From Nostoc sp. CHAB 5844 (GTDB taxonomy: Bacteria > Cyanobacteriota > Cyanobacteriia > Cyanobacteriales > Nostocaceae): 48,642 nucleotides of DNA. The position numbers and the translations under genes were made by a program. Below, piece by piece: positions 9,318 to 16,556 of this stretch. The number at the start of each line of letters is the position of its first letter. Position 1 is the stretch's first letter. Location: positions 1 through 48,642 of the forward strand of contig NZ_JAIVFW010000058.1 of NCBI RefSeq assembly GCF_020829595.1. The letters run 5' to 3'. A model generated the notes under the pieces. That model searched no databases. It was not told the DNA's origin and saw nothing but the letters and a program-made list of their open reading frames with translations.

Positions 9318-10118
9318 ATGAAAATTGCTGATTTAATAACTTGGTTTGAAGAATGGGCGAATCCAGTTTGGTGTGAAAGCTGGGATAATTGTGGTTGGCA
9401 AGTTGAGCCTGGTGTTTTGCAGGAGTCGGCGCGGGTGTTGGTGTGTTTAACGCCGACTTTGGCGGTGATGGAAGAAGCGATCGCTCACCATGCTAATCTA
9501 ATTTTTGCCCATCATCCTTTGATTTTCACTCCTCCCAAATCTCTCCGGCGTGGTGAGGCGATCGCGGATATGGTACGGTTAGCTTTTACTCACAATATTG
9601 GTATATATACTGCTCATACTAATTTTGACCAAGTACAAGATGGTACGGCTGATGTTTTGGCGCAAATTCTCAACCTTCAAGAAGTCACGCCCATAATACC
9701 AACTGTCTCCGGCTTGGGTTACGGACGTGTCGGTGTACTCGAAAAATTACTGACACTACAACAGCTACTGGCAGTAATTCAACAGCGACTCTCTCCCCCC
9801 GATTTGATTTTTTCCTCAACGGCTGATTTACAACAGAAAATTTCACGGGTGGCTGTTTTGGGTGGTTCGGGTGCGAGTTTCATTTCGGCGGTGGTGAAGA
9901 CTGGGGCGCAAGTTTATTTAACTTCTGACTGCAAATTTCATCAGTTTCAGGAAAGCCGCGATCGCGGTTTAATTTTAATTGATGCTGGACATTACGCAAC
10001 AGAACGCCCTGCTTGCGATCGCTTGTCACAAAAATTTATATCTTTAAACCTTGACTGGGTGCAGTTGAGTCAACAGGATGAAGATTTCCGCCAGTTTGTT
10101 AGTAAGTATATTTTATAA
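9318..10118 (+). CDS. Nif3-like dinuclear metal-centre protein (GTP cyclohydrolase I type 2 / NIF3 family)
   Basis: 266 residues, the usual length for the short NIF3 form. The family motifs are present: WDNCGWQVEPG near the N-terminus, LIFAHHPLIFTPPKS with the metal-binding His pair (about 64-77), IYTAHTNFD (about 96), and LTSDCKFHQFQES with LIDAGHYATERPA toward the C-terminus, supplying the other metal ligands. Hexameric toroid in known structures; biochemical role still uncertain despite the GTP-cyclohydrolase label. Soluble, cytosolic. Confidence 0.9.
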   Translation: MKIADLITWFEEWANPVWCESWDNCGWQVEPGVLQESARVLVCLTPTLAVMEEAIAHHANLIFAHHPLIFTPPKSLRRGEAIADMVRLAFTHNIGIYTAHTNFDQVQDGTADVLAQILNLQEVTPIIPTVSGLGYGRVGVLEKLLTLQQLLAVIQQRLSPPDLIFSSTADLQQKISRVAVLGGSGASFISAVVKTGAQVYLTSDCKFHQFQESRDRGLILIDAGHYATERPACDRLSQKFISLNLDWVQLSQQDEDFRQFVSKYIL

Positions 10119-10362
10119 CAAATAAAATATTAATCATTCTTAATTATTAATATGTATATTTTTTATTCAGTAACAACAATGAAATTCCACTAAAATCAAA
10201 AAATAGTCGATTTTGTAGTTATAATTTATACTAACTAATTATTGGATAAGTATCACTGCACTTGTATAATACTGTGATTTAAATCATATTTTTTTGTAAT
10301 TATAATCACTAGTATTTACTGTTTCACATCAATCAGGCTTCAAAATTAATATTCCACACTAG

Positions 10363-10623
10363 ATGTATCAAGTTGCTTATTATGCCCTAATCAAGATGAT
10401 TCGCGCACTGGTTGAATCTGCTTTTCAAACTGGATATCTTAGTGTTGAATCTGAGGGTCTGCTCCATCAAGTCCTAGCTACTAAGTGCTATCAATCTGAG
10501 GATTTGGTGGCTTTGGCGGATCTATATGATGCAGTCACAGCAGGTAAAATCAAACGAGAGGGTTCTTCAGAGCGGCTGATAGAATTTCTTACCCAATACA
10601 AATCTAGCTTTGGCAGGGTTTAG
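10363..10623 (+). CDS. Small hypothetical protein
   Basis: 86 residues, predicted soluble and helical, with no recognised domain. Features: YYALIKMIRALVESAFQTG near the start, then LVALADLYDAVTAGKIKREG and a Ser/Lys-rich end. The gene follows a 240-bp AT-rich gap and is followed by a strong palindrome (10654-10691). Its normal base composition and start codon next to an AT-rich leader support a real gene, but no function can be given. Confidence 0.5.
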   Translation: MYQVAYYALIKMIRALVESAFQTGYLSVESEGLLHQVLATKCYQSEDLVALADLYDAVTAGKIKREGSSERLIEFLTQYKSSFGRV

Positions 10624-10653
10624 GGAAGGGTACAGGAGTATAAGGGTGTAGGG

Positions 10654-10691
10654 CTTCGGCGTGAGCGCTCAGTCGAACGCTCACGCCGAAG
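10654..10691. repeat. Strong G+C-rich hairpin
   Basis: CTTCGGCGTGAGCG (10654-10667) is perfectly complementary to CGCTCACGCCGAAG (10678-10691) around a 10-nt loop. It is flanked by near-copies of GGTGTAG and ACCCTTACACCCCTACACCC. There is no U-tract, so it is more likely a dispersed palindromic repeat than a classical terminator, although it follows a stop codon by about 30 bp. Confidence 0.6.
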
Positions 10692-10897
10692 TCCGAACGG
10701 TGTAGGTGTTCAAAACCCTTACACCCCTACACCCAACTTCTAGAAATTACTGTCTCAGCCCCCAAACAAACACCCAAAATTTAAAACTCATTAAGATGTT
10801 GTTGTTGAAAACCATGAAGGTCAGCAGAATAATGAGTTAAGATCAAATACACAGGGGTAAAAGTACAGCAGAGTCCCCAGACTTCCCAGTAATGCCC

Positions 10898-11065
10898 ATG
10901 AATACAAGTAGGCAACTTAAACAACCGCAATCACAGCTTGTTTTGGAGTATTTATTATTACATAATGATAGGAAAGACTCACCAGCAGCTATTAAACTGG
11001 TTAGGAAAAATCCCGGATTGTTTGACTTCTATGAAGTAGACATTCGCTCTTACAACCCTGAATAG
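10898..11065 (+). CDS. Small hypothetical protein (55 aa)
   Basis: An open frame from ATG 10898 (or ATG 10892) to TAG 11063-11065 encodes 55 residues: MNTSRQLKQPQSQLVLEYLL, then HNDRKDSPAAIKLVRKNPG and a C-terminal LFDFYEVDIRSYNPE. The composition is protein-like (mixed charged and hydrophobic residues, few repeats), with a pattern of amphipathic helices. It sits in a stretch otherwise without genes. No family recognised; no strong ribosome-binding site. Confidence 0.4.
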   Translation: MNTSRQLKQPQSQLVLEYLLLHNDRKDSPAAIKLVRKNPGLFDFYEVDIRSYNPE

Positions 11066-11193
11066 AGATTGAGTTCAACTGGTGCAATAACCATCAACCG
11101 TGAAATTCACCTCTCTAGGGATGTAATCTTATGGGGTAAAACCCAAATTTTTTCAGGTTTAACGTACGTTGTTTAAAAAGGCAGAAGCAGTAC

Positions 11194-11505
11194 ATGCTAC
11201 ACCGCAAGATTTATCAATTGTGTTGCGATGGGCGGGAGGTATGTGTTTTCTTGCGGGACCAGCAACGCTGGATAGAACGCGCCCGCATCATCGACATAGA
11301 GGGAGATTTGGTGACTTTACGCTACGAAACGGATGAGGAAGACGAAGTTTGTTCTTGGGAAGAAATGGTTCGCCTCGAAAGTATTGGCGCTGTCACTCAA
11401 AAATTAGCTTCCGTACCACGAGGTAATGTCGAACCTCTCCTAACTGAAGATTGTCCTGATGCTGAACGCATCCGTAACCGTTTTACCGACTCCAATCCTG
11501 ATTAA
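11194..11505 (+). CDS. Conserved cyanobacterial protein (DUF6679-like)
   Basis: 103 residues. The N-terminal 75 residues look strongly conserved: MLHRKIYQLCCDGREVCVFL, then QRWIERARIIDIEGDLVTLR and an acidic YETDEEDEVCSWEEMVRLES. I associate this with the cyanobacterial family DUF6679 (from memory). It reads as a small beta-barrel of Sm or SH3-like size, but no function is known. It ends against a convergent beta-CASP gene with a shared hairpin between them. Confidence 0.65.
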   Translation: MLHRKIYQLCCDGREVCVFLRDQQRWIERARIIDIEGDLVTLRYETDEEDEVCSWEEMVRLESIGAVTQKLASVPRGNVEPLLTEDCPDAERIRNRFTDSNPD

Positions 11506-11518
11506 CTAAAAGCACTGT

Positions 11519-11564
11519 GCTGAGTCCTGGGTGAGTGAGACCATCTCTTTACTCAGGACTCAGC
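11519..11564. terminator. Hairpin between convergent genes (probable bidirectional terminator)
   Basis: GCTGAGTCCTG (11519-11529) is the exact reverse complement of CAGGACTCAGC (11554-11564). It lies between the stop of the gene ending at 11505 and the 3' end of the convergent gene at 11553, overlapping the latter's last codons. The loop is long (24 nt) and T-runs are short, so efficiency is uncertain. Confidence 0.45.
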
Positions 11565-13223
11565 TGTTGATGAGCGTTCAAAAGCTGGACAATAACCTTC
11601 GAGAGTGACTTTAAAGTTATATAAAGGAGAAGCAGGGTTCCAACAGCGCTGTCCTCTTTGGTGTCGGCAAGTTCCGCAGCAGTCAACATCAGATAAATTA
11701 TAGCGATCACTATTTTGATTCAGTAATTCTCTTTGAGACAACCCCCGCAAGACAATTTCTTCTCCCTGCCAACGCGCTTCAATTAACCCAGTATCGGCAA
11801 ACTCCCGCCAGCGTGGGTCTTCTGTAATTGCTTCCGGTAAGGTAATAGTGATGACTGTTGCTAATTCTGTCAGTTCGCCTTCGTAGTTAGTCTCCGGTGC
11901 TGCTGGTTGGACAAATGTATCACCAATCGGCAGTTCTACCAAGGTGTTAGCAGCTGGAGAATGGATGTGATAACGGTTTTGCAATTCTTCTAAGCTGGTT
12001 AGATCTGCTAAGTAGGCAGAAGAACCGTGAACGAATAAAACGTGCTGAGGACGCAAATTGTGAATTAGTTGCGTCGTACCAGGGCCATCACTGTGTTGGG
12101 CAAGCAGGTAGCTTTCTACAGTGATGGGAGCTAAATATTGTTTGTTAACTTTTATATCAATTTTTTCGGGAACGAGAATCAGCCAAGGCCCTGTATTGGG
12201 TTGGCTGTATTCGCCTAAATCAGCGGTTGAGTCTGTCAAAACAATACATGGGGTCTGTCCGACAAAAGTACGCTGTTCTGGCTGCAAGCGCCTAACTCTA
12301 GGACGCACCCGTTCATCCCAAAACAAGGGTTGATGGCGGGCGAAGTTCTGTACGGATGGCGGGAGATAAGGTAGTAGTTCGAGATAAGCATCGCAGCCTT
12401 TAGCCACAGTACCATCCACCCAAATATCTAAATCTCGTCCGGTGAAGTGATGATGACTCCGCAATAGCATCAGTAGTTCTTGTCCCAAACCTAATGCAGG
12501 TGTGGGGAGTAATACAGAATGATAGTCAGCGATGGCGCGATTAATTCGTTCGGCTAGTTGATTTTCTTGATTGCGGCGGTGCGGATGACGCGATGTGCCA
12601 TAAGTGCCTTCGATGATTAGCACATTGACATCTAATCCCCGCAATTCTTCTAAGCGCAAACCTTCGACTAGCCGGGAATTAGATAAGAAAAAGTCGCCTG
12701 TGTATAGTACTTTGTAAGAGCGATGCTCGGTTGTATAGGTGAGCAGAATCGCCACTGCCCCTGGTAGGTGTCCGGCGGGAAATAATTCTACTACTAAACC
12801 CTCGTGCAATTCTATAGGCGATCGCAACGGTAGGGCATGACATAATTGGGGAATTTCTTTGGCGTTTTGTTCTGGCCAATTCAACGGCAGTAACTTGGTA
12901 GTTACCTCACTCGCATAAATAGGTAACAGTGGGAAAGCTTTATGTAATGCCAACACCCCTCTGGCGTGATCTGGGTGAGCATGACTGATCAATACCACAT
13001 CTGCTGGTAAGGGTGAACTCCCTCGACGTGCCGACTTAGTTAGCCCCTTTTGTAATGAGGAGATATTCTCCATTCCACAATCTAGCAGAATGCGATGCGG
13101 CCCCATTTTGACCAGTAAACATACACCCTCATCATTATGCTGGACACTGTAAGGAAAACAGTTCAGTTCAACTCCTGTTTCCTCAGTATCAAAGCGAGAG
13201 GATGCCGACAGATTATCCCTCAT
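11553..13223 (-). CDS. MBL-fold / beta-CASP-type metallo-hydrolase
   Basis: 556 residues. The metallo-beta-lactamase core is intact: motif 1 region LLDCGMEN, the signature ISHAHPDHARG (HxHxDH, about residue 83), GHLPGAVAIL (third His) and LYTGDFFLSNSRLVEG (bridging Asp). The central part (NVLIIEGTYGTSRHPHRRNQ, then LLPTPALGLGQELLMLL) follows the beta-CASP layout of RNA-processing nucleases, and PQHVLFVHGSSAYL supplies the late His. The extra C-terminus ends with a Cys cluster, CCGTCRHQRGQRCWNPASPL, possibly a metal site. RNase-J/CPSF-like RNA hydrolysis is plausible but not proven. Confidence 0.8.
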   Translation of the reverse strand: MRDNLSASSRFDTEETGVELNCFPYSVQHNDEGVCLLVKMGPHRILLDCGMENISSLQKGLTKSARRGSSPLPADVVLISHAHPDHARGVLALHKAFPLLPIYASEVTTKLLPLNWPEQNAKEIPQLCHALPLRSPIELHEGLVVELFPAGHLPGAVAILLTYTTEHRSYKVLYTGDFFLSNSRLVEGLRLEELRGLDVNVLIIEGTYGTSRHPHRRNQENQLAERINRAIADYHSVLLPTPALGLGQELLMLLRSHHHFTGRDLDIWVDGTVAKGCDAYLELLPYLPPSVQNFARHQPLFWDERVRPRVRRLQPEQRTFVGQTPCIVLTDSTADLGEYSQPNTGPWLILVPEKIDIKVNKQYLAPITVESYLLAQHSDGPGTTQLIHNLRPQHVLFVHGSSAYLADLTSLEELQNRYHIHSPAANTLVELPIGDTFVQPAAPETNYEGELTELATVITITLPEAITEDPRWREFADTGLIEARWQGEEIVLRGLSQRELLNQNSDRYNLSDVDCCGTCRHQRGQRCWNPASPLYNFKVTLEGYCPAFERSSTAES

Positions 13224-13454
13224 GCTTTCCCCCCTCCAACCTGATGATCATTCATGTATCGCAAAAGCTATAAGTTTTGGAGATTTTGCTTTTGTGACAT
13301 AGGGCTAAGTTTTCTACTGCGCCCATACACCCTGATATTGTGGATTTTTGATTGGAGAGAACGCCTTTGACAAACCCGTACTGGTTTTTCAAAGCTGGGC
13401 ATGATTTACCCTGAAACTTGCCGTTAAGGGAACTGCTTTTATACTGTTGCACGA

Positions 13455-13577
13455 TTAGTGTGCAGAACCATTGCCATGATAGTTCTCTGAATCATAAAAT
13501 CCATTTTTCGTACCAAAAAACAGGCACGCAACAGTAAATATTACTGTTAATCCCACTAGGATCAGCTTTACATCCAT
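13455..13577 (-). CDS. 40-residue single-pass membrane protein
   Basis: A short frame with ATG at 13577 and TAA at 13455-13457. It encodes MDVKLILVGLTVIFTVACLF followed by FGTKNGFYDSENYHGNGSAH: one N-terminal transmembrane helix and a short polar tail rich in Gly, Asn and His. AGAGGTGG lies a few bases upstream of the ATG as a good ribosome-binding site. The form resembles the many small single-helix proteins of cyanobacterial membranes; I recall similar unnamed proteins in Nostoc but cannot name a complex. It is divergently placed from the parDE region and upstream of the beta-CASP gene. Confidence 0.6.
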   Translation of the reverse strand: MDVKLILVGLTVIFTVACLFFGTKNGFYDSENYHGNGSAH

Positions 13578-13860
13578 TGTTTACCACCTCTACTAAAGAC
13601 TTTTTTATCTTAATAGAATGCTTCCACAGGTGAGCGGAATCACCAGAAAATTTTTACTATGCTTGGGTTGATGGAGCAGTAAGTAGATTTACTTTTATGA
13701 GTCAGATTGTAGAACTTTTCGGTAAACCTGTCCATCTATTTGCTTGGAAGCAATCAACAGGCTCTTAGGCTAGGGACTAGTATTTTTTACTCAGCACTTT
13801 TCTAAGTCAGTTGGCATGAACTGTGTACTGGCGTGTCTAGGCTAAAGTAGTGCATTAGCC
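13578..13860. other. Intergenic region without recognised gene
   Basis: About 280 bp between the small membrane-protein gene and the long repeat at 13861. I see only short open frames and no RNA gene or clear terminator. Confidence 0.3.
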
Positions 13861-14148
13861 GTAGGTTGGGTTGAGCATCAGCGAAACCCAACACCAAGAT
13901 TAATGTTGGGTTTCCTACGTCAAACGCCACTCGCGTGACTGCCACCGAAACCATGCGCGGCAGTTGCGTGACTGTCGGCAAAGCCGACGACAGTCACCTC
14001 AAGTCGGCAGAGCCTTTCGGCAATCGCTCATGGGGGAAACCCCCAAGACCGCGTTGCCTCACCACGGTGCTGTCTCCCCAACGCACTGCCGACGCTCCTA
14101 CGTCGAAGATCGCTACGCTAACACCACGGTGGTGGCTCCCCAACCTAC
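13861..14148. repeat. Long member of the GTAGGTTGGG inverted-repeat family
   Basis: Bounded by GTAGGTTGGGTTGAG on the left and CTCCCCAACCTAC on the right, giving a 10-bp terminal inverted repeat. Inside is the paired AAACCCAAC/GTTGGGTTT and a dense set of small hairpins (for example GACTGTCGGC...GCCGACGACAGTC). Shorter relatives are at 26334-26459 and 28845-28927. Open frames inside it are low-complexity translations of the repeat. Confidence 0.7.
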
Positions 14149-14232
14149 ATTTTTTTGCATCATTTTAGTCTAGACAGTCCAGTACACTAAAGCAAATGAA
14201 AAATGATAGTTTAGGCTATAGATATAACTTTT

Positions 14233-14517
14233 ATGCCACAAAACGCTATGCAAATCGTTTTGCCACCTGAAGTAGAAGCTATGGTACAACGCCAAGTTGC
14301 CAGTGGCAAATATACCTCGGCGCTTGAAGTCATTCTTGCCGCAGTTAAACTTCTGGAACAGCAAGAAGACACATATCAAGGACGACTACAAGACCTTCAA
14401 CAAGAAGCGCAGATTGGGTGGGAAGCTTCTTTGCAAGGTAAAGTAGTTGATGGTTCTACTGCAATGGCAAAAATTCGGGCCAACCTGCGCTCTTGTCACA
14501 GTACTTCAGAAGCATGA
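14233..14517 (+). CDS. parD: ParD-type antitoxin
   Basis: 94 residues. The N-terminal QIVLPPEVEAMVQRQVASGK and TSALEVILAAVKLLEQQE form the ribbon-helix-helix DNA-binding fold of ParD antitoxins; the acidic, flexible C-terminus (QEAQIGWEASLQGKVVDGST) should wrap the toxin. Its stop TGA overlaps the toxin start as ATGA at 14514-14517, so the two are translationally coupled. Autoregulation of the upstream promoter is expected for the family. Confidence 0.85.
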   Translation: MPQNAMQIVLPPEVEAMVQRQVASGKYTSALEVILAAVKLLEQQEDTYQGRLQDLQQEAQIGWEASLQGKVVDGSTAMAKIRANLRSCHSTSEA

Positions 14518-14822
14518 CTTTACAATTTCGTCTCACCGAACCTGCCATTCATGATATTGAGGAGATTGCAGATTACATTGCTAAACAAAGTGGTTTAGAG
14601 CAATCTGAGCGATTTTTGAGCAGGCTAGAGGCTAAATTTGCTAAAATCACTCAATTTCCCAACCTCGGACGACGACGCGACGAAATTCTATCGGGGTTGC
14701 GTAGCCTCACAATCGATAACTATCTCATTCTCTACATGGTCATCGAACAAGATGTGGAGATTTTTCGTGTGATTAGTGGCTATCGAGATGTTTCAAATCT
14801 GTTTGCTGAAGAAAGTGAGTAA
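14514..14822 (+). CDS. parE: ParE/RelE-superfamily toxin
   Basis: 102 residues from the ATG in the ATGA overlap. Typical ParE pattern: LTEPAIHDIEEIADYIAKQS at the start, KFAKITQFPNLGRRRDEIL in the middle, and the C-terminal LILYMVIEQDVEIFRVISG with RDVSNLF. ParE toxins inhibit DNA gyrase, RelE-like relatives cleave mRNA; the sequence fits ParE better. Intact and full length, so the module is probably active. Confidence 0.85.
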   Translation: MTLQFRLTEPAIHDIEEIADYIAKQSGLEQSERFLSRLEAKFAKITQFPNLGRRRDEILSGLRSLTIDNYLILYMVIEQDVEIFRVISGYRDVSNLFAEESE

Positions 14823-15008
14823 ACCAACTCACTTCCACGATATTTAGCCAAGAAACTGTAATTCTAGAAGAGAAAAGCAGGCGATCGCTCATAATTTGTT
14901 AAACTACTTTACAATTCTTATTGACTAGTGCTGTTTATTGCTTTTATCCCTCTATTTACTGAATATTATTAGCACTTTAATAGTTCTTAAGCTAAATATT
15001 AATATATC

Positions 15009-15054
15009 AAACATCTAGATGTTTAAAAATTTAAATGTTCAAATGTTGAAACAT
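15009..15054 (+). promoter_or_regulatory. 8-bp-phased operator/centromere-like array upstream of parA
   Basis: ACAT or its complement ATGT occurs at 15011, 15019, 15035, 15043 and 15051, all in exact 8-bp register, with a degenerate AAAT at the missing slot 15027. The first two form the 16-bp palindrome AAACATCTAGATGTTT (15009-15024). Ribbon-helix-helix proteins such as ParG, omega or CopG bind short boxes repeated at 7-8 bp. The RHH gene two genes downstream is the obvious candidate ligand. Confidence 0.6.
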
Positions 15055-15088
15055 ATAATAAAATCTGGAAATTATTTCAGAAACCAAA

Positions 15089-15679
15089 ATGATCATCACC
15101 GTAGCCGCTTTTAAAGGGGGTGTCGGCAAATCAACGACAGCGTTGCATTTAGCTACGTACTTTCAGAACAAAGCTGACACACTATTAGTAGATGGCGATT
15201 TAAACCGTAGTGCTTTAGATTGGTCAAACCGAGGCTGTTTGCCTTTCAAAGTTGCTGATGAAGCGCAGGGAGTAAGTTTAGCAAAACTATATGAACATAT
15301 AGTAATTGATACACCAGCCCGACCTGATCCAGATGAGTTAAAAACTCTGGCTAAAGGTTGCGATTTGTTAGTTATACCAACAACTCCAGATGCGATCGCT
15401 TTAGCTGCAACACTACAAATGGTTGATTCACTGCAACAACTCAAAACTAACTACCGAATTTTGCTGACTCTGATTCCACCATTACCCAACAAGGCAGGAG
15501 AAGAAGCAAAAACCACTCTGTTAAGTGCAGGTTTACCAGTATTTCAATCAGGAATTCGGCGGTTAGCTGTATTTCAACGTGCTGCTTTAGAAGGAGTTCC
15601 TGTGAATGCGGTAAAAGACCCTTACGCCCAAATTGCTTGGCGGTGTTACGCTGAGGCGGGAAAGGAGATATTGAATTAA
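15089..15679 (+). CDS. parA: ParA/MinD-family partition ATPase
   Basis: 196 residues, the short ParA type with no N-terminal HTH. It has the deviant Walker A KGGVGKSTT (about residue 9), the second Lys-box region LLVDGDLNRSALDW (about 35) and IVIDTPARP (Walker B/switch, about 72). A ParA of this size normally works with a small ribbon-helix-helix centromere-binding protein, encoded directly downstream at 15746. Such pairs are typical of plasmids and integrative elements, suggesting that this segment came from one. Confidence 0.85.
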   Translation: MIITVAAFKGGVGKSTTALHLATYFQNKADTLLVDGDLNRSALDWSNRGCLPFKVADEAQGVSLAKLYEHIVIDTPARPDPDELKTLAKGCDLLVIPTTPDAIALAATLQMVDSLQQLKTNYRILLTLIPPLPNKAGEEAKTTLLSAGLPVFQSGIRRLAVFQRAALEGVPVNAVKDPYAQIAWRCYAEAGKEILN

Positions 15680-15745
15680 GTCAAAAGTTAAAAGTCATAC
15701 TTCGACAGGCTCAGTAACCAAAAGTCAAAAGAATCAAACTGTTTA

Positions 15746-16006
15746 ATGAATAACAAGAAAAAGACTAGCCGTTTTGATGATTTGATTGATGCTGCACGTA
15801 GTCGTCAATTAAGAGATAAACTTCAACCTGTTGACGACAAACCAACTTCTCGCACTAAAAGTACTGACCCAGATTATACCCGGACAACTATTTATTTACC
15901 TAAACAATTACATCGCCAACTCAAAGCCGCAGCAGTTTCTCAAGAACGGCAAATGAGTGATATTGTGACGGAATTAATTGAGCAATGGCTGTTAACTCAA
16001 TTTTAA
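15746..16006 (+). CDS. Ribbon-helix-helix DNA-binding protein, probable ParA partner
   Basis: 86 residues: a basic disordered N-terminus (MNNKKKTSRFDDLIDAARSR) and a C-terminal RHH fold, TRTTIYLPKQLHRQLKAAAV then RQMSDIVTELIEQWL. This is the architecture of ParG/ParB-like small centromere-binding proteins, whose N-terminal arm stimulates the ParA ATPase. It lies 66 bp after parA. The likely binding site is the phased array at 15009-15054. Confidence 0.7.
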   Translation: MNNKKKTSRFDDLIDAARSRQLRDKLQPVDDKPTSRTKSTDPDYTRTTIYLPKQLHRQLKAAAVSQERQMSDIVTELIEQWLLTQF

Positions 16007-16024
16007 TCTAAATATGGAGGATTT

Positions 16025-16057
16025 AGATCCCCGACTTCTTTAAAAAGTCGGGGATCT
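16025..16057. terminator. Perfect 13-bp hairpin (repeat used as possible terminator)
   Basis: AGATCCCCGACTT (16025-16037) pairs exactly with AAGTCGGGGATCT (16045-16057) around a 7-nt loop. It lies just behind the RHH gene. The sequence is a dispersed cyanobacterial palindrome (my recollection), and it has no U-tract. Confidence 0.5.
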
Positions 16058-16148
16058 GGGCTGTCTTCTCCCCGAAAATTTACTCAAATAGCCAGAATAA
16101 CCGATACAATCGTTTGAAAAGACTCTAAATTATATTTAAGCGATTTAT

Positions 16149-16556
16149 ATGGTAACGAAATCTAATGTTCAGGTGACAGTTTCCCTGACTGAACTAGGCT
16201 TGGATGATGAAGAGTTGCAAGCAGAAGTACAGAATTTGCGTTCTCAGTTGCGAGATGTGGATGGGGTAGAAGACGCAGATTTAGTGCCAGTTACAGATGT
16301 ACCACAAGGTTCTAAGGCGTTGGGTGGCTTTTTGTTGGGGTTTTTGAATGCAGAAGTTAACCCTGCTAATCTCAAAGCTTTGTTTAATTTTCTGGGCGAT
16401 CGCTTCGGCAACAAACCAATTAAACTATCACTTAAGGCAAATTCTGATGGCAGTAAAGAACTCAACCTAGAAGCCAGCAGTCGCGAAGAATTTGAATTTG
16501 CCTTTCAAAAGGCACAGGAATTTCTCAACAATCAATCAAACAGCGACAATGGCTAA
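16149..16556 (+). CDS. EACC1-like partner of a caspase effector
   Basis: 135 residues: an acidic N-terminal strand (VTVSLTELGLDDEELQAEVQ), a helix and loop, a small hydrophobic Gly-rich helix (GSKALGGFLLGFLNAE), and a C-terminal beta pair IKLSLKANSDGSKELNLEAS followed by a helix. This order matches the 'effector-associated constant component 1' (EACC1) proteins of bacterial conflict systems, which accompany caspase, trypsin or other effectors. The gene overlaps the caspase start by 8 nt (16549-16556), implying translational coupling. Assignment is by pattern, not by search. Confidence 0.6.
   Translation: MVTKSNVQVTVSLTELGLDDEELQAEVQNLRSQLRDVDGVEDADLVPVTDVPQGSKALGGFLLGFLNAEVNPANLKALFNFLGDRFGNKPIKLSLKANSDGSKELNLEASSREEFEFAFQKAQEFLNNQSNSDNG

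Noticed and set aside
10654-10691. Intrinsic terminator after the gene ending at 10623
   Set aside because: The stem is strong but no U-tract follows, and the flanking short repeats suggest a dispersed element.
13252-13452. Minus-strand frame of 66 codons
   Set aside because: No ribosome-binding site, no family-like pattern, and it lies downstream of a better supported small gene.
13935-14173. Two overlapping plus-strand frames of 69-77 codons
   Set aside because: They lie wholly within the hairpin-rich repeat 13861-14148 and read as repeat translations.
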